From NCBI RefSeq assembly GCF_018802605.1, contig NZ_CP069161.1, positions 3,782,001 through 3,846,000 on the forward strand: a stretch of DNA of 64,000 bases, written 5' to 3'. Position numbers and translations under genes: made by a program. Shown here piece after piece: positions 31,897 to 41,572 of the stretch (positions are counted from its first letter, which is position 1; each line of letters begins with the position of its first letter). The stretch is from Paludibacterium paludis (GTDB lineage Bacteria; Pseudomonadota; Gammaproteobacteria; Burkholderiales; Chromobacteriaceae). Below the pieces are notes generated by a model that did no database searches, was not told the DNA's origin, and saw only the letters and a program-made list of their open reading frames with translations.

Positions 31897-34512
31897 ATGA
31901 GGAAAATCATCTGCGCGATCCTGTTCGCGGGCATGGCGCATGCCATCCTGGCGGCGCCGGCAACGCCGATGCGTCTGCCCGATACCGCCGCGCCGCTCGC
32001 CTACCATCTGGATCTGAGCGTCGATCCCGAGAAACCGACCCACTCGGGCACGGTACGCATCGATATTGAGATCAAGCGGCCCACCACAGTTCTGCGGCTC
32101 AACGCCACCGATATCACGATACGATCGGCGCGGCTGTCGATCGGCGGCCGGCGGCTTGCCGCCCGGACCAACAAGGCCGACGACGACATGATCGATCTGG
32201 TGTTTCCGGCCCCGCTGCCGGCCGGGCGCGGCGAGCTTGACATCGCCTTCCGCGGCAAGATCAACGACAAGGATGTGGAAGGCCTGTTCCGCCAGAAGGA
32301 AGGCCACGACTGGTATGCCTTTACCCAGTTCGAATCGACCAGCGCGCGTCAAGCGTTCCCGTCCTTCGACGAGCCGCGCTGGAAAGTGCCCTGGAGCATT
32401 TCTCTGACCGTGCCGCAGAAATTGACCGCCGTGGCCAACACGCCGGTCCGCCGTGAAGTGCGCTTGCCGGGAGGCCTCAAACGCGTCGAGTTCCAAACCA
32501 CCCGCCCGTTGCCCAGTTATCTGGTCGCCTTCGGCGTCGGTCCGTTCTCCATTCTGGATGGCGGCATGGCCGGCAAGGCGCCGTTGCGCATCATTACGCC
32601 ACGCGGTCGCGCCCATGAAGCGCGCTATGCAGCAAAGATGACGCCAGCCATTGTCTCCAGGCTGGAAAACTATTTCGGCATGGATTATCCCTATGAAAAA
32701 CTCGATCTGATGGTGCTGCCGATCACGGTCGGCTTCGGCGCCATGGAGAATCCCGGGCTGATCACCTTCGAATCCGGCCTCTTGATCGCCAAACCCGACA
32801 ACGAAACGGACAACTTCAAGCGCGGTTTCGTATCGGTCGCGGCGCATGAACTGGCCCACCAGTGGTTCGGCGATTACGTCACCATGGTCTGGTGGGATGA
32901 CCTGTGGCTCAACGAATCCTTCGCCTCATGGATGGGCGACAAGATCACCGACCAGGTCATGCCAGAATGGCACTGGGACACCAGCCTCGAAAGAGCCAGG
33001 GCCCGGGCCATGAAGACCGATCGTCTGGCCAGCGCGCGGCGCATTCACCAACCGGTGGACACGCCGGAAGATCTGAGTGGCGCCTTCGACGACATCACCT
33101 ATCAGAAGGGTCAGGCGATGCTCGGCATGTTCGAGACCTGGCTTGGCGCCGAGCGTTTCCGCAATGGCGTGCGGCGCTATATGGCCCGCCATGCCTGGGG
33201 CAACGCGACCGGGCGCGACTTCATCGCCGCGCTCAGTGATGGCGACACTGCGCTCGCCGAGGCCTTCGCGAGCTTCACCGAACAACCCGGCATACCGAAG
33301 TTGCATGTCCGGCTGGATTGCTCGGCCACGCCCAGAGCCGTGCTCGCGCAATCGCGCTTCCTGCCCTTGGGCAGCGCGGCACAAACCGGTGACGCGCACT
33401 GGAGCGTGCCGGTGACGATCCGTACTCCCGGCGGCGTCACCCGTTATCTGCTGAAAGACAAAACCGGTTCGGTCACCCTGCCCGATGCCGCCTGCCCGGC
33501 CTGGATCCAGGCCAACGCCGACGGCAGCGGTTATTACCGCCCGGTATACGAAGCGGGCCGCCTGACCGCGCTGATGCAGCGCGACGATCTGTCCGTGAAC
33601 GAAATTCTGGCCGGACTCAACGATGCGCTGGCGCTGACCGAAACGGGCGACGTACCGATGGCCGATGCGCTCGACCTGGCGGTGCGCTATGCCGCCCATC
33701 CCCGTCAGGAGGTGGCGATTCGTGCCGGCGACATCCTGCTCAAGGCGGGCAAAGCGGTCGCCCCGGACAAGAAGGCCGCCTACACCGCGCTCTGGCAGCG
33801 CGCCTACGGGCAGCGGCTCAGGACTCTGGGTCTGACCCCGAAACCCGCCGACAGTAACGACGACCATCGCATCCGCGAAGTCCTGGCCTTCAATGTCGCC
33901 GACAAGGGCGACGATGCCGGACTGCGCAGGGAGGCCGAAACGCTTGTCCATCGCTGGTTGCGCAAACCGGACGCCATTGCACCCTCGATGCGCGAGACCG
34001 TGTTCGCCATCGCGGCGCTGAACGGCGACCCGGCTCTGTTCGACGCCATGGCGGGTAAGCTGCGCCGCACCGGCGACCGTCTCGAGCGCTCGCAGTTGCT
34101 CAATGCGCTGGCCCGCTTCCGTCCGGCGTCACTGGCCGAACGGGCACGGGGGCTGATGCTCGATCCGGCGCTCGATCCACGCGAATCCATTTATGTCCTG
34201 CGTATCCAGAATGAGGAGGACACGCTAAGGGATGGGTCGCTGGCATTCGTCAAGCGTCACTTCGACGATTTGGTGAACCGGCTGCCCAAAGACTCGCCGG
34301 GCGGGTTTCCCCGCTCGTTCAACGGCTATTGCAGCGAGGAATCGGCCGATGCCGTCGACCGGCAGTTCCGTCCCGGCATTGAACATTTTGACGGTGGCCC
34401 GACCCACCTGGCGCAATCACTGGAAACCATCCGGCTTTGCGCCGCCTGGCGAGGAGCCCAGCAAGGCAGCCTGAACCGGTGGTTGACGCGCGACGCGCCC
34501 GCGGCGCCATAA
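31897..34512 (+). CDS. Secreted M1-family metalloaminopeptidase
   Basis: 871 residues with a Sec signal peptide (MRKIICAILFAGMAHAILA). M1 hallmarks are the exopeptidase motif GAMEN (281-285) and the zinc site HELAH (317-321) with the third ligand Glu 340 in WLNESFASW. An ERAP1-like helical C-terminal domain follows from about residue 510. It removes N-terminal residues from peptides in the periplasm or outside, unlike cytosolic PepN, which has no signal. ATG 31897 is preferred; a TTG two codons earlier is closer to the GGAGA site but less usual. A strong terminator follows. Confidence 0.92.
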   Translation: MRKIICAILFAGMAHAILAAPATPMRLPDTAAPLAYHLDLSVDPEKPTHSGTVRIDIEIKRPTTVLRLNATDITIRSARLSIGGRRLAARTNKADDDMIDLVFPAPLPAGRGELDIAFRGKINDKDVEGLFRQKEGHDWYAFTQFESTSARQAFPSFDEPRWKVPWSISLTVPQKLTAVANTPVRREVRLPGGLKRVEFQTTRPLPSYLVAFGVGPFSILDGGMAGKAPLRIITPRGRAHEARYAAKMTPAIVSRLENYFGMDYPYEKLDLMVLPITVGFGAMENPGLITFESGLLIAKPDNETDNFKRGFVSVAAHELAHQWFGDYVTMVWWDDLWLNESFASWMGDKITDQVMPEWHWDTSLERARARAMKTDRLASARRIHQPVDTPEDLSGAFDDITYQKGQAMLGMFETWLGAERFRNGVRRYMARHAWGNATGRDFIAALSDGDTALAEAFASFTEQPGIPKLHVRLDCSATPRAVLAQSRFLPLGSAAQTGDAHWSVPVTIRTPGGVTRYLLKDKTGSVTLPDAACPAWIQANADGSGYYRPVYEAGRLTALMQRDDLSVNEILAGLNDALALTETGDVPMADALDLAVRYAAHPRQEVAIRAGDILLKAGKAVAPDKKAAYTALWQRAYGQRLRTLGLTPKPADSNDDHRIREVLAFNVADKGDDAGLRREAETLVHRWLRKPDAIAPSMRETVFAIAALNGDPALFDAMAGKLRRTGDRLERSQLLNALARFRPASLAERARGLMLDPALDPRESIYVLRIQNEEDTLRDGSLAFVKRHFDDLVNRLPKDSPGGFPRSFNGYCSEESADAVDRQFRPGIEHFDGGPTHLAQSLETIRLCAAWRGAQQGSLNRWLTRDAPAAP

Positions 34513-34521
34513 TGCCGGCAT

Positions 34522-34562
34522 CCGCCCCGCCGTGAAGACGTCGCGCCGGGGCGGTTTTTTTT
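34522..34562 (+). terminator. Intrinsic terminator after the M1 aminopeptidase
   Basis: CCGCCCCG (34522-34529) pairs with CGGGGCGG (34547-34554) and is followed by eight T residues (34555-34562). It lies 10 nt past the aminopeptidase stop. Confidence 0.85.
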
Positions 34563-34660
34563 CAGGGGAAACGCGCGCGACCGTCTTGCGCGGCCATCGG
34601 CGCGGCACCCTTGACGGGCATGAAAAGCGGCACGAGGCGACAACGGCGGGCGAACACGCC

Positions 34661-35518
34661 TTATGACTCGTCCAGCAACCGCTGGTGCATGGCGTCGCGC
34701 CAGTCCTCGTACTCGGTGGCATCCAATCCCAGATAAGCCAGCACCGCTTGCTGGCGATGACTCCAGCCGGGATCCTGGCGGTCGGGAGAACGGGTCCGCC
34801 AGACATGGGTCGCGGCACGCACAATGGCGATCATCATGCGGCCCTCGTGGGAAATCGGCAGGCTTTGGGCCGGCTGATAGACTTTCGGATCGTATTGCAG
34901 AAGGATCGCCTGGCAAAAAGCTTCCGGCATATTCCAGGCACGCGCCACCAGGAAGCCCACCACATCGTGGCTGGTCTCGTGCAATTCGTGCTCGATCTGG
35001 CTGATACGTTCGTCGGGCGCATGTTCGATCATCGCCAGGGTCCGTTCATAACCCGGGTAGCGCATCAGCATCAGCGCCACGCCGCAGTTGTGGAACAGAG
35101 CGAAACTGCGCGCGTCCTCGGGAACATGGGCAATGTGATCGCACAGCGCCGAGCTGATCATCGCCACCATCATCGCCTGCTCCCAGAACCCCTCCAGACA
35201 GGCGGGCGCATCACCGGTCAGCCGGGTCCGCAGCACAATGCCGCCGATCAGGCTGACGACATTCTTGACCCCGAGCAGACTGATCGCCTGACTGACGGAA
35301 GTCACCTTTCTTCCACGGCTGAACACCGGCGTATTGGCCGCTTTCATCATGGCGGCGGAGAGGGCGACATCATCCCCAATGACTCTCGCCACTTTGACAA
35401 GGTTGATATCCGGATCGTTGCGCAACGCGGTCAATTGGTCGAGCACATCGGGGCGTGGCGGAATCACCAGGTTCTTCAGCAGTTGATCGCGGTTTTCGTC
35501 GGTAATCAGGGAGGCCAT
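34661..35518 (-). CDS. HDOD-domain signalling protein
   Basis: 285 residues, almost wholly one HDOD domain: PPRPDVLDQLTALRNDPD, VIGDDVALSAAMMKAANTP, SQAISLLGVKNVVSLI, LFHNCGVALMLMRYPGY, HDVVGFLVARAWNMPE. HDOD domains resemble HD phosphohydrolases but usually lack the metal site and act in regulation (chemotaxis, biofilm, stress). No output domain is attached. I chose the start MASLITDE (ATG 35516-35518); an upstream extension is hydrophobic and has no homology. Its role is unknown. Confidence 0.85.
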   Translation of the reverse strand: MASLITDENRDQLLKNLVIPPRPDVLDQLTALRNDPDINLVKVARVIGDDVALSAAMMKAANTPVFSRGRKVTSVSQAISLLGVKNVVSLIGGIVLRTRLTGDAPACLEGFWEQAMMVAMISSALCDHIAHVPEDARSFALFHNCGVALMLMRYPGYERTLAMIEHAPDERISQIEHELHETSHDVVGFLVARAWNMPEAFCQAILLQYDPKVYQPAQSLPISHEGRMMIAIVRAATHVWRTRSPDRQDPGWSHRQQAVLAYLGLDATEYEDWRDAMHQRLLDES

Positions 35519-35614
35519 GGCAGCGCAAAATGACAAGAAAGATATAGAGAAGCATAGCAAGCCGTCATGGCAACTTCTGGCGTTTTCATGAAAATTTACT
35601 CAGGCCGGACGGCA

Positions 35615-35636
35615 GCGCGGCCCTTCCGGGCCGCGC
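35615..35636 (-). terminator. Hairpin after the M13 peptidase gene
   Basis: GCGCGGCCC (35615-35623) and GGGCCGCGC (35628-35636) form a perfect 9-bp stem with a TTCC loop, 7 nt beyond the peptidase stop. The T-tract is weak on the minus strand, so termination may be partial. Confidence 0.6.
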
Positions 35637-35643
35637 GCTTTCC

Positions 35644-37677
35644 TTACCACCAAAGGTGGAAGCGCCGGGATGGCGGCAGATACATCTTGTCGCCCGGCTT
35701 CACGTCAAACGCCGTATAAAACGGTTCGAGATTGCTGACCGTGCCGATCGGGCGATACAGATCGGGCGTGTGCGGATCCGAAATCAGCTGCTGAAGGATG
35801 GCGGCTTTGCGCGCCTTGCTGCGCCACGACTGGGCGAACGCGATGAAGAAACGCTGATCGCCCGTCATGCCGTCCAGTACCGGCGCCTCTTTCCCGCCAA
35901 GCGCGATCCGGTAGGCCTTGTACGCGATCTCGAGTCCCGCGTTATCGGCGATGTTTTCTCCCAGCGTCAGCTTGCCGTTCACGCGTTTGCCCTTCACCGG
36001 CTCATAGCGCGAATACTGGCTCACCAGTTTGGCGGTCAATTTCTTGAAGTGGGCATGATCGGCGGTCGTCCACCAGTTGCGCATATTGCCGTCACCGTCG
36101 AACCGGCTGCCTTCATCGTCGAAACCATGACTGATTTCATGGCCGATAGTCGCGCCGATACTGCCGTAATTGACCGCATCGTCGTACTTCGCATCGAAAT
36201 AGGGGGCCTGCAAAATCGCGGCGGGAAACACGATCTCGTTATTGGACGGGTTGTAGTAGGCATTGACGGTTTGCGGCGTCATCGACCATTCGCTTCGGTC
36301 GACAGGACGCCCCAGATGGCCGATCTGGAAGCGATAGGCGAAGGCGGCGGCCCGGTCGGTATTGCCGACCAGGTCGTCGGGCTTGACCTCAAGTCCGCCA
36401 TAATCGCGCCATTTGTCGGGATAACCGATCTTGACCGTGTACTTGGCCAGTTTGGCGTGAGCCTGACGGCGGGTTTCGGCACTCATCCAGGCCAGACCGT
36501 CAATGCTCTGGTCATAGGCCTTGAAAATGTTGCGCACCAGCTCCTCGGCGCGCGTCTTGGCATCCGCCGGGAAATATTGAGCGACATACAATTTACCCAC
36601 CGCCTCGCCAAGCGCCGCCTGCACTCCGCGCACGGCCTTTTTCCAGCGAGGCCGGTCCGCGGTGCGGCCCTGCAGCGCCTTGCCGTGAAACGCAAAATTG
36701 GCCGCCACGAAATCCTGTGTCAGTTGCGGCGCATAAGCATCGAGAGTGCGCGCGGCCAGATAGTCCTGCAGAACCGGTACCGGCGTTGTGTTGAGCAACC
36801 CGGCCAGGGCGGAAAGATAGCTTGGCTGGTCAAGAGTGATGGCGTCCGCCGCCGACAAACCGGAGGCCGACAGCAGCAAATCCCAATCCAGTCCGGGGAC
36901 GGCCTGCTTCGCTTCATCGCGCGTCTTTTTGTTGTAGGTTTTGTCAAGATCGCGATTATCGACATTGCTCCATTGAATGCGGGCAATCCGGATCTCGAAA
37001 TCCAGCGCGTTTTTCGCGCGCGCGGCCGGATCGCTTTGGCCGGACAAGCTGAAAAGCCGGGTCAGGTAGCCAAGGTAAGCCTTGCGCACCTCCGCCATCG
37101 CCGGCGCCTTGTCGAGGTAGTAATCGCGGTCCATGACCAGCCCTGACTGCCCGACCCCGGTCAAATAGGCCTGGGAATTTTTGGCATCCTGCGACACGTA
37201 AAAACGCAACGGCGTATCAACCGGGGTGAAATGGGCTTCGCCGATATACCGTTGCACATCCGGTAACGAAGCGAGCGCGCGGATGGCCGCGAGTTTCGGC
37301 GCGACAGGCGCGAGGCCGCGCCTGGCGATGGACTCCTCGTCCATGAAGCTGCTGTACAGGTCGGCGATCTTGCGCGCCTCATCCGACACGGCCCGGCGCG
37401 CGCCGGCGTCCTCGATGATTTTGCGCACCCGCTCCTCGTTCAGATCGAACAGCGCTTCGGCGATGCCGGTGGACGAGCGCTCGGGAGGAATGACCGCTGT
37501 TTTCAGCCATGCGCCGTTGGCATGGAGGGAAATATTGTCCTGAGGTCGGACCGTGTGGTCGATACCGGCAAGGTCGATGCCATAGCGCCCGTAATCCGGA
37601 GCTCTCACCTCGGCCTGCGCCACGGCGGCGCCGGACAGGAGGGCGAGGAACAGCGCCGGTCGTTTCCAGTGTCTCAT
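35644..37677 (-). CDS. M13-family zinc metallopeptidase (neprilysin/PepO-like)
   Basis: 677 residues with a Sec signal peptide (ending GAAVAQAEV). M13 features in order: DNISLHANGAWL near the mature N-terminus; substrate-binding NAYYNPSNNEIVFPA; zinc site HEISH (about 513-517) in GATIGHEISHGFDDEGS; and third ligand in LGENIADNAG. The tail is RRFHLWW. It cleaves peptides on the N-terminal side of hydrophobic residues in the periplasm or at the surface. The start at 37677 has a purine-rich site upstream. Confidence 0.93.
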   Translation of the reverse strand: MRHWKRPALFLALLSGAAVAQAEVRAPDYGRYGIDLAGIDHTVRPQDNISLHANGAWLKTAVIPPERSSTGIAEALFDLNEERVRKIIEDAGARRAVSDEARKIADLYSSFMDEESIARRGLAPVAPKLAAIRALASLPDVQRYIGEAHFTPVDTPLRFYVSQDAKNSQAYLTGVGQSGLVMDRDYYLDKAPAMAEVRKAYLGYLTRLFSLSGQSDPAARAKNALDFEIRIARIQWSNVDNRDLDKTYNKKTRDEAKQAVPGLDWDLLLSASGLSAADAITLDQPSYLSALAGLLNTTPVPVLQDYLAARTLDAYAPQLTQDFVAANFAFHGKALQGRTADRPRWKKAVRGVQAALGEAVGKLYVAQYFPADAKTRAEELVRNIFKAYDQSIDGLAWMSAETRRQAHAKLAKYTVKIGYPDKWRDYGGLEVKPDDLVGNTDRAAAFAYRFQIGHLGRPVDRSEWSMTPQTVNAYYNPSNNEIVFPAAILQAPYFDAKYDDAVNYGSIGATIGHEISHGFDDEGSRFDGDGNMRNWWTTADHAHFKKLTAKLVSQYSRYEPVKGKRVNGKLTLGENIADNAGLEIAYKAYRIALGGKEAPVLDGMTGDQRFFIAFAQSWRSKARKAAILQQLISDPHTPDLYRPIGTVSNLEPFYTAFDVKPGDKMYLPPSRRFHLWW

Positions 37678-37801
37678 TAGGGTTTCCTTTGTGCTGATGT
37701 TGTTCTTGACAACCTTGCGATCCTAATACCGATGTCATCGACCAGGCAAGAAATGCATCCGGGCCCGCGACCGGCCCGACCCCCGTGGCGATTTTTTATC
37801 G

Positions 37802-37890
37802 TATAATCAGGCAATTGATTATCGGCGCAGGCTCCGGACACGCCGGAACCATCCCGCCACGGCCCGTTGACCCGGCTCAACGGGCCTTTT
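37802..37890 (+). ncRNA. Candidate small RNA or leader with its own terminator, upstream of miaB
   Basis: TATAAT at 37802-37807 is a consensus -10 (the -35 is poor). About 55 nt later comes an intrinsic terminator: GGCCCGTTGA (37861-37870) pairs exactly with TCAACGGGCC (37877-37886) and is followed by TTTT (37887-37890). The product would be a 70-80 nt RNA with a second small hairpin (CCGG arms near 37832-37846), ending 37 nt before the miaB ATG. It may be a free small RNA or a leader that attenuates miaB. I do not recognise a known family. Confidence 0.5.
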
Positions 37891-37926
37891 GCATCTTCAC
37901 GATTCACGCTGGAAACGCTGCGATAC

Positions 37927-39261
37927 ATGAAAAAGGTTTATATCAAGACCTTCGGCTGCCAAATGAACGAGTACGACTCCGACAAAATGGTCGACGTACT
38001 GGGCGATGCGGAAGGCATGATCAAGACAGACTCCCCGGAAGAGGCCGATGTCATTCTGTTCAACACCTGTTCGGTGCGGGAAAAGGCCCAGGAAAAAGTC
38101 TTTTCCGACCTGGGACGCATCCGCCACCTCAAAGAGACGCGGCCGGACCTGGTGATCGGGGTCGGAGGGTGCGTCGCCTCCCAGGAAGGCGAAACGATCA
38201 TCAAGCGCGCGCCCTACGTCGATGTGGTGTTCGGCCCGCAAACCCTGCACCGGTTGCCGGAGCTGATCCGCTCGCGCAGGGCGAGCGGACACGCCCAGGT
38301 CGACATCAGCTTCCCGGAAATCGAGAAGTTCGACCACCTGCCGCCGGCGCGGGTCGAAGGCGGCGCCGCTTTCGTCTCCATCATGGAAGGCTGTTCGAAA
38401 TACTGCTCGTTCTGCGTGGTGCCTTATACCCGCGGCGAAGAAGTGTCCCGTCCTTTCGAGGATGTGCTGGTCGAAGTCGCCAACCTTGCCCAGCAGGGGG
38501 TCAGGGAAATCACCTTGCTCGGACAGAATGTCAACGCCTATCGCGGACCGATGGCCGACGGGGAAATCGCCGACTTCGCCTTGCTCCTCGAATACGTGCA
38601 CGAGATCCCCGGTATCGAACGCCTGCGCTTCACCACCAGCCACCCGCGTGAATTCACCGATCGCCTGATCGCCTGCTACGAAAAACTGCCGAAACTGGTC
38701 TCGCACCTGCACCTGCCGGTGCAAAGCGGCTCCGACCGGGTGCTCGCCGCGATGAAGCGCGGCTACACCAGCCTGGAATTCAAATCGATCATCCGCAAGC
38801 TGCGCGCGGTCCGGCCCGACCTGTGCCTCTCTTCGGACTTCATCGTGGGTTTTCCCGGGGAGACGGAAGCGGATTTCGAAGCGACGCTCAAGCTGGCGCG
38901 GGATCTGGAGTTCGACCTCTCCTACGTGTTCATTTACAGCCCCCGCCCGGGCACGCCGGCGGCCAATCTCGCCGACGATACGCCCCACGCCGAAAAGGTG
39001 CGGCGCCTGGAAGCCCTCAACGAGGTGATCGAAGCCCAGGCCTTCAGCATCAACCGGTCGATGGTCGGCACGGTGCAAAAAGTTCTGGTCGAAGGAGTGT
39101 CCAAACGCGACGAAACCATGCTGGCCGCACGAACCATGAACAATCGCGTGGTAAACTTCGAGGGCCACCCCCGCCTGAGCAGACAGATGGTCGATGTGAT
39201 CATCACCGAGGCCTTCGCCCATTCGCTCAAGGGCGAGGCAGTGACGACGGAATCCAACTGA
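37927..39261 (+). CDS. miaB: tRNA-2-methylthio-N6-dimethylallyladenosine synthase
   Basis: 444 residues. The N-terminal UPF0004 domain holds three cluster-binding Cys (FGCQMN, NTCSVRE, GGCVASQ). The radical-SAM motif is CSKYCSFC (Cys 156, 160, 163) in a TIM barrel, followed by a C-terminal TRAM RNA-binding domain. It methylthiolates i6A37 in tRNAs reading UNN codons. I start at ATG 37927 ([12 protein letters not shown]); the longer frame from 37867 would be translated through the terminator hairpin. It heads a block with phoH, ybeY, corC and lnt, the usual proteobacterial order. Confidence 0.96.
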   Translation: MKKVYIKTFGCQMNEYDSDKMVDVLGDAEGMIKTDSPEEADVILFNTCSVREKAQEKVFSDLGRIRHLKETRPDLVIGVGGCVASQEGETIIKRAPYVDVVFGPQTLHRLPELIRSRRASGHAQVDISFPEIEKFDHLPPARVEGGAAFVSIMEGCSKYCSFCVVPYTRGEEVSRPFEDVLVEVANLAQQGVREITLLGQNVNAYRGPMADGEIADFALLLEYVHEIPGIERLRFTTSHPREFTDRLIACYEKLPKLVSHLHLPVQSGSDRVLAAMKRGYTSLEFKSIIRKLRAVRPDLCLSSDFIVGFPGETEADFEATLKLARDLEFDLSYVFIYSPRPGTPAANLADDTPHAEKVRRLEALNEVIEAQAFSINRSMVGTVQKVLVEGVSKRDETMLAARTMNNRVVNFEGHPRLSRQMVDVIITEAFAHSLKGEAVTTESN

Positions 39262-39279
39262 ACCGGGAGCACTCACCTC

Positions 39280-40257
39280 TTGCAGTCAGAACAATTGAGT
39301 TTCAACCCCGTCGACAATGACCGGCTGCTGCGCCTGTGCGGCCCGCTGGACGAGAATCTGAGGCAGATCGAAACCGGTCTTGACGTCAGCATCGTCCGCC
39401 GCGGCGAGCAATTCCGCATCAAGGGCGACAAAGCGCGCCAGGCGGCGGATGTACTGACGCGCTGCTACCTGTCCGCGGAAAAACGCACGCTGGAAATCGA
39501 CGATATCCAGCTCGGCCTTGTCGAGGTGCGCCAGCCGCCGGCAGACGTCACCGACGAATCGGCGCCCGAGCTCTATACGCGCCGCGGAGATCTGCGCGGC
39601 AGGACGCCCCGCCAGAACACCTACATCCGGGCCATTCTCGAACACGACGTGACGTTCGGCATCGGTCCGGCCGGTACCGGCAAGACCTATCTCGCGGTGG
39701 CCTGCGCGGTCGACGCCATGGAACGGGACGCGGTCAAACGCATCGTCCTCGTCCGCCCGGCGGTCGAGGCCGGCGAAAAACTGGGTTTTCTGCCGGGCGA
39801 CCTCGCCCAGAAGGTCGACCCCTATCTGAGACCGCTGTACGACGCCCTGTACGACTTGATGGGTTTTGACCGGGTGGCCCGCCTGTTCGAAAAGAACCTG
39901 ATCGAGATCGCTCCGCTGGCCTACATGCGCGGGCGCACGCTCAACAACGCGTTCATCATTCTCGACGAGGCGCAGAACACCACGCCCGAGCAGATGAAGA
40001 TGTTCCTGACGCGGATAGGCTTCGGCTCGCGCGCCGTGGTCACCGGCGACGTCACCCAGATCGACCTGGCCCGCAACCAGAAAAGCGGCCTCGTGGAAAT
40101 CGAGCGTATCCTCGGCGGCATACGCGGCATCCACTTCCATCATTTCATGAGCGACGACGTGGTCCGCCACCCCCTGGTCCAGAAAATCGTCGACGCCTAC
40201 GACAAATGGCAGAATAAAAATGAAATCCGCAAAACGGACCTGCCGGTTCAAGAATAA
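39280..40257 (+). CDS. ybeZ: PhoH-like ATPase
   Basis: 325 residues. Walker A GPAGTGKT and Walker [15 protein letters not shown] are intact; [19 protein letters not shown] is the PhoH signature. An N-terminal KH-like segment precedes the ATPase. It works with YbeY in ribosome and RNA quality control. The start is TTG (39280-39282) with GGGAG upstream; no ATG is nearby. Its end overlaps ybeY by 38 nt. Confidence 0.93.
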   Translation: MQSEQLSFNPVDNDRLLRLCGPLDENLRQIETGLDVSIVRRGEQFRIKGDKARQAADVLTRCYLSAEKRTLEIDDIQLGLVEVRQPPADVTDESAPELYTRRGDLRGRTPRQNTYIRAILEHDVTFGIGPAGTGKTYLAVACAVDAMERDAVKRIVLVRPAVEAGEKLGFLPGDLAQKVDPYLRPLYDALYDLMGFDRVARLFEKNLIEIAPLAYMRGRTLNNAFIILDEAQNTTPEQMKMFLTRIGFGSRAVVTGDVTQIDLARNQKSGLVEIERILGGIRGIHFHHFMSDDVVRHPLVQKIVDAYDKWQNKNEIRKTDLPVQE

Positions 40258-40726
40258 AACCGGCGCCTTCCATCTGACCCTGCACTACGCGGTCAGGAAC
40301 GACAACGTGCCGCGCGGCCGGCTGCTCTCCCGCTGGGCGGAAAAGGCCAAACTGCGCGGGCGGGATGTGCTGGTCACCTTGCGCGTGGTTGGCGAGGAGG
40401 AAGGACGGACGATGAACCGCGACTACCGCGGCAAGGATTACGCGACCAATGTGCTGACCTTCGCGCTGCACGAAGGCGACGATACCCCGCAAGGCATGCC
40501 GCTGATCGGCGATATCGTGCTGTGCGCGCCGGTGGTGGAGCGCGAAGCGGCCGAGCAAGGCAAGCCCCTGCTGGCGCACTATGCTCATCTGACCGTGCAC
40601 GGGATGCTGCATTTGCAGGGATTCGATCACGAGGACGACGACGAGGCCCGGGAAATGGAAAACCTCGAAACCTCGCTGCTGGCCGCCCTGGGCTTCCCGG
40701 ATCCCTACGGCGAGGAGAAGGCCTGA
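40220..40726 (+). CDS. ybeY: Endoribonuclease / 16S rRNA maturation factor YbeY
   Basis: 168 residues. The zinc motif [11 protein letters not shown] near the C-terminus is the family signature, with [16 protein letters not shown] in the middle. It acts in 16S rRNA 3'-end maturation and 70S quality control. The ATG (40220) lies within the 3' end of phoH in another frame; the extra 15 N-terminal residues are basic, and a later start is possible but no better placed. Confidence 0.94.
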   Translation: MKSAKRTCRFKNKTGAFHLTLHYAVRNDNVPRGRLLSRWAEKAKLRGRDVLVTLRVVGEEEGRTMNRDYRGKDYATNVLTFALHEGDDTPQGMPLIGDIVLCAPVVEREAAEQGKPLLAHYAHLTVHGMLHLQGFDHEDDDEAREMENLETSLLAALGFPDPYGEEKA

Positions 40727-40729
40727 CCC

Positions 40730-41569
40730 ATGGATGACCCCGGCAAACCCCGATCAAGCTGGCTCGACCGGCTCTCGGCCTTCCTGCTGCGGGAGCCGGA
40801 AGACCGCAGGGAGCTGGTCGAGCAGCTGCATGCCGCCTTCGAGCGCAATCTCCTCGATGCCGAAGCGCTCGGCATGATCGAGGGCGTGCTCTCCGTCAGC
40901 GAGCTGACGGTCCGCGATGTCATGATTCCCCGCAGCCAGATGAACGTGATCCGCCATACCGACCCGATCGAGCAGGTGCTGCCCCCGATCATCGCCAGCG
41001 GTCATTCGCGTTTCCCTGTGGTGGGCGAAGACAAGGACGACGTGAAAGGCATTCTGCTGGCCAAGGATCTGCTGCGCTATTTCCTCAATCCGGGACATTT
41101 CAGACTCGACGAAGTGCTGCGTCCCGCCCTGTTCGTTCCCGAGAGCAAACCGCTCAACCTGTTGCTGCGCGAGTTCCGTGCCAGCCACAACCATCTGGCT
41201 CTGGTGGTCGATGAGTACGGTAGCGTCGCGGGCCTCGCCACCATCGAAGATGTCATCGAACAGATTGTCGGCGACATCGAAGATGAATTCGATCCGGAAG
41301 GCGAAGACGATATCATCCCGGTGAAAGGGCAGCGCTACCGTGTCAATGCGCTGACGTCGCTGACCGACTTCAACCGTTATTTCGATTGCAAGCTGGCGGA
41401 GGACGATATCGACACCATCGGCGGCCTGGTGGTGTCCCGGCTGGGCTTCGTGCCCAAGCGCGGCGATGTGCACGAAGACGGCCCACTGCGCTTCACGGTG
41501 CTCAAGGCCGACAGCCGCCGCCTCTTCACCTTGCTTGTAGAAAAATTCACTCCAACCCACGGATCCTGA
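40730..41569 (+). CDS. corC: CorC/HlyC-type CBS-domain transporter-associated protein
   Basis: 279 residues, without the N-terminal membrane domain of longer homologues. Two CBS domains (RDVMIPRSQMNVI to DLLRYF, then VLRPALFVPES to IEDVIEQIVGDIEDEFD) are followed by a CorC_HlyC C-terminal domain (YRVNALTSLTDFNRYF, GGLVVSRLGFVPKRGD). It is linked to Mg2+/Co2+ homeostasis. It starts 3 nt after ybeY with GAGGAGAAGG upstream and is co-transcribed with lnt. Confidence 0.93.
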   Translation: MDDPGKPRSSWLDRLSAFLLREPEDRRELVEQLHAAFERNLLDAEALGMIEGVLSVSELTVRDVMIPRSQMNVIRHTDPIEQVLPPIIASGHSRFPVVGEDKDDVKGILLAKDLLRYFLNPGHFRLDEVLRPALFVPESKPLNLLLREFRASHNHLALVVDEYGSVAGLATIEDVIEQIVGDIEDEFDPEGEDDIIPVKGQRYRVNALTSLTDFNRYFDCKLAEDDIDTIGGLVVSRLGFVPKRGDVHEDGPLRFTVLKADSRRLFTLLVEKFTPTHGS

Positions 41570-41572
41570 TCC

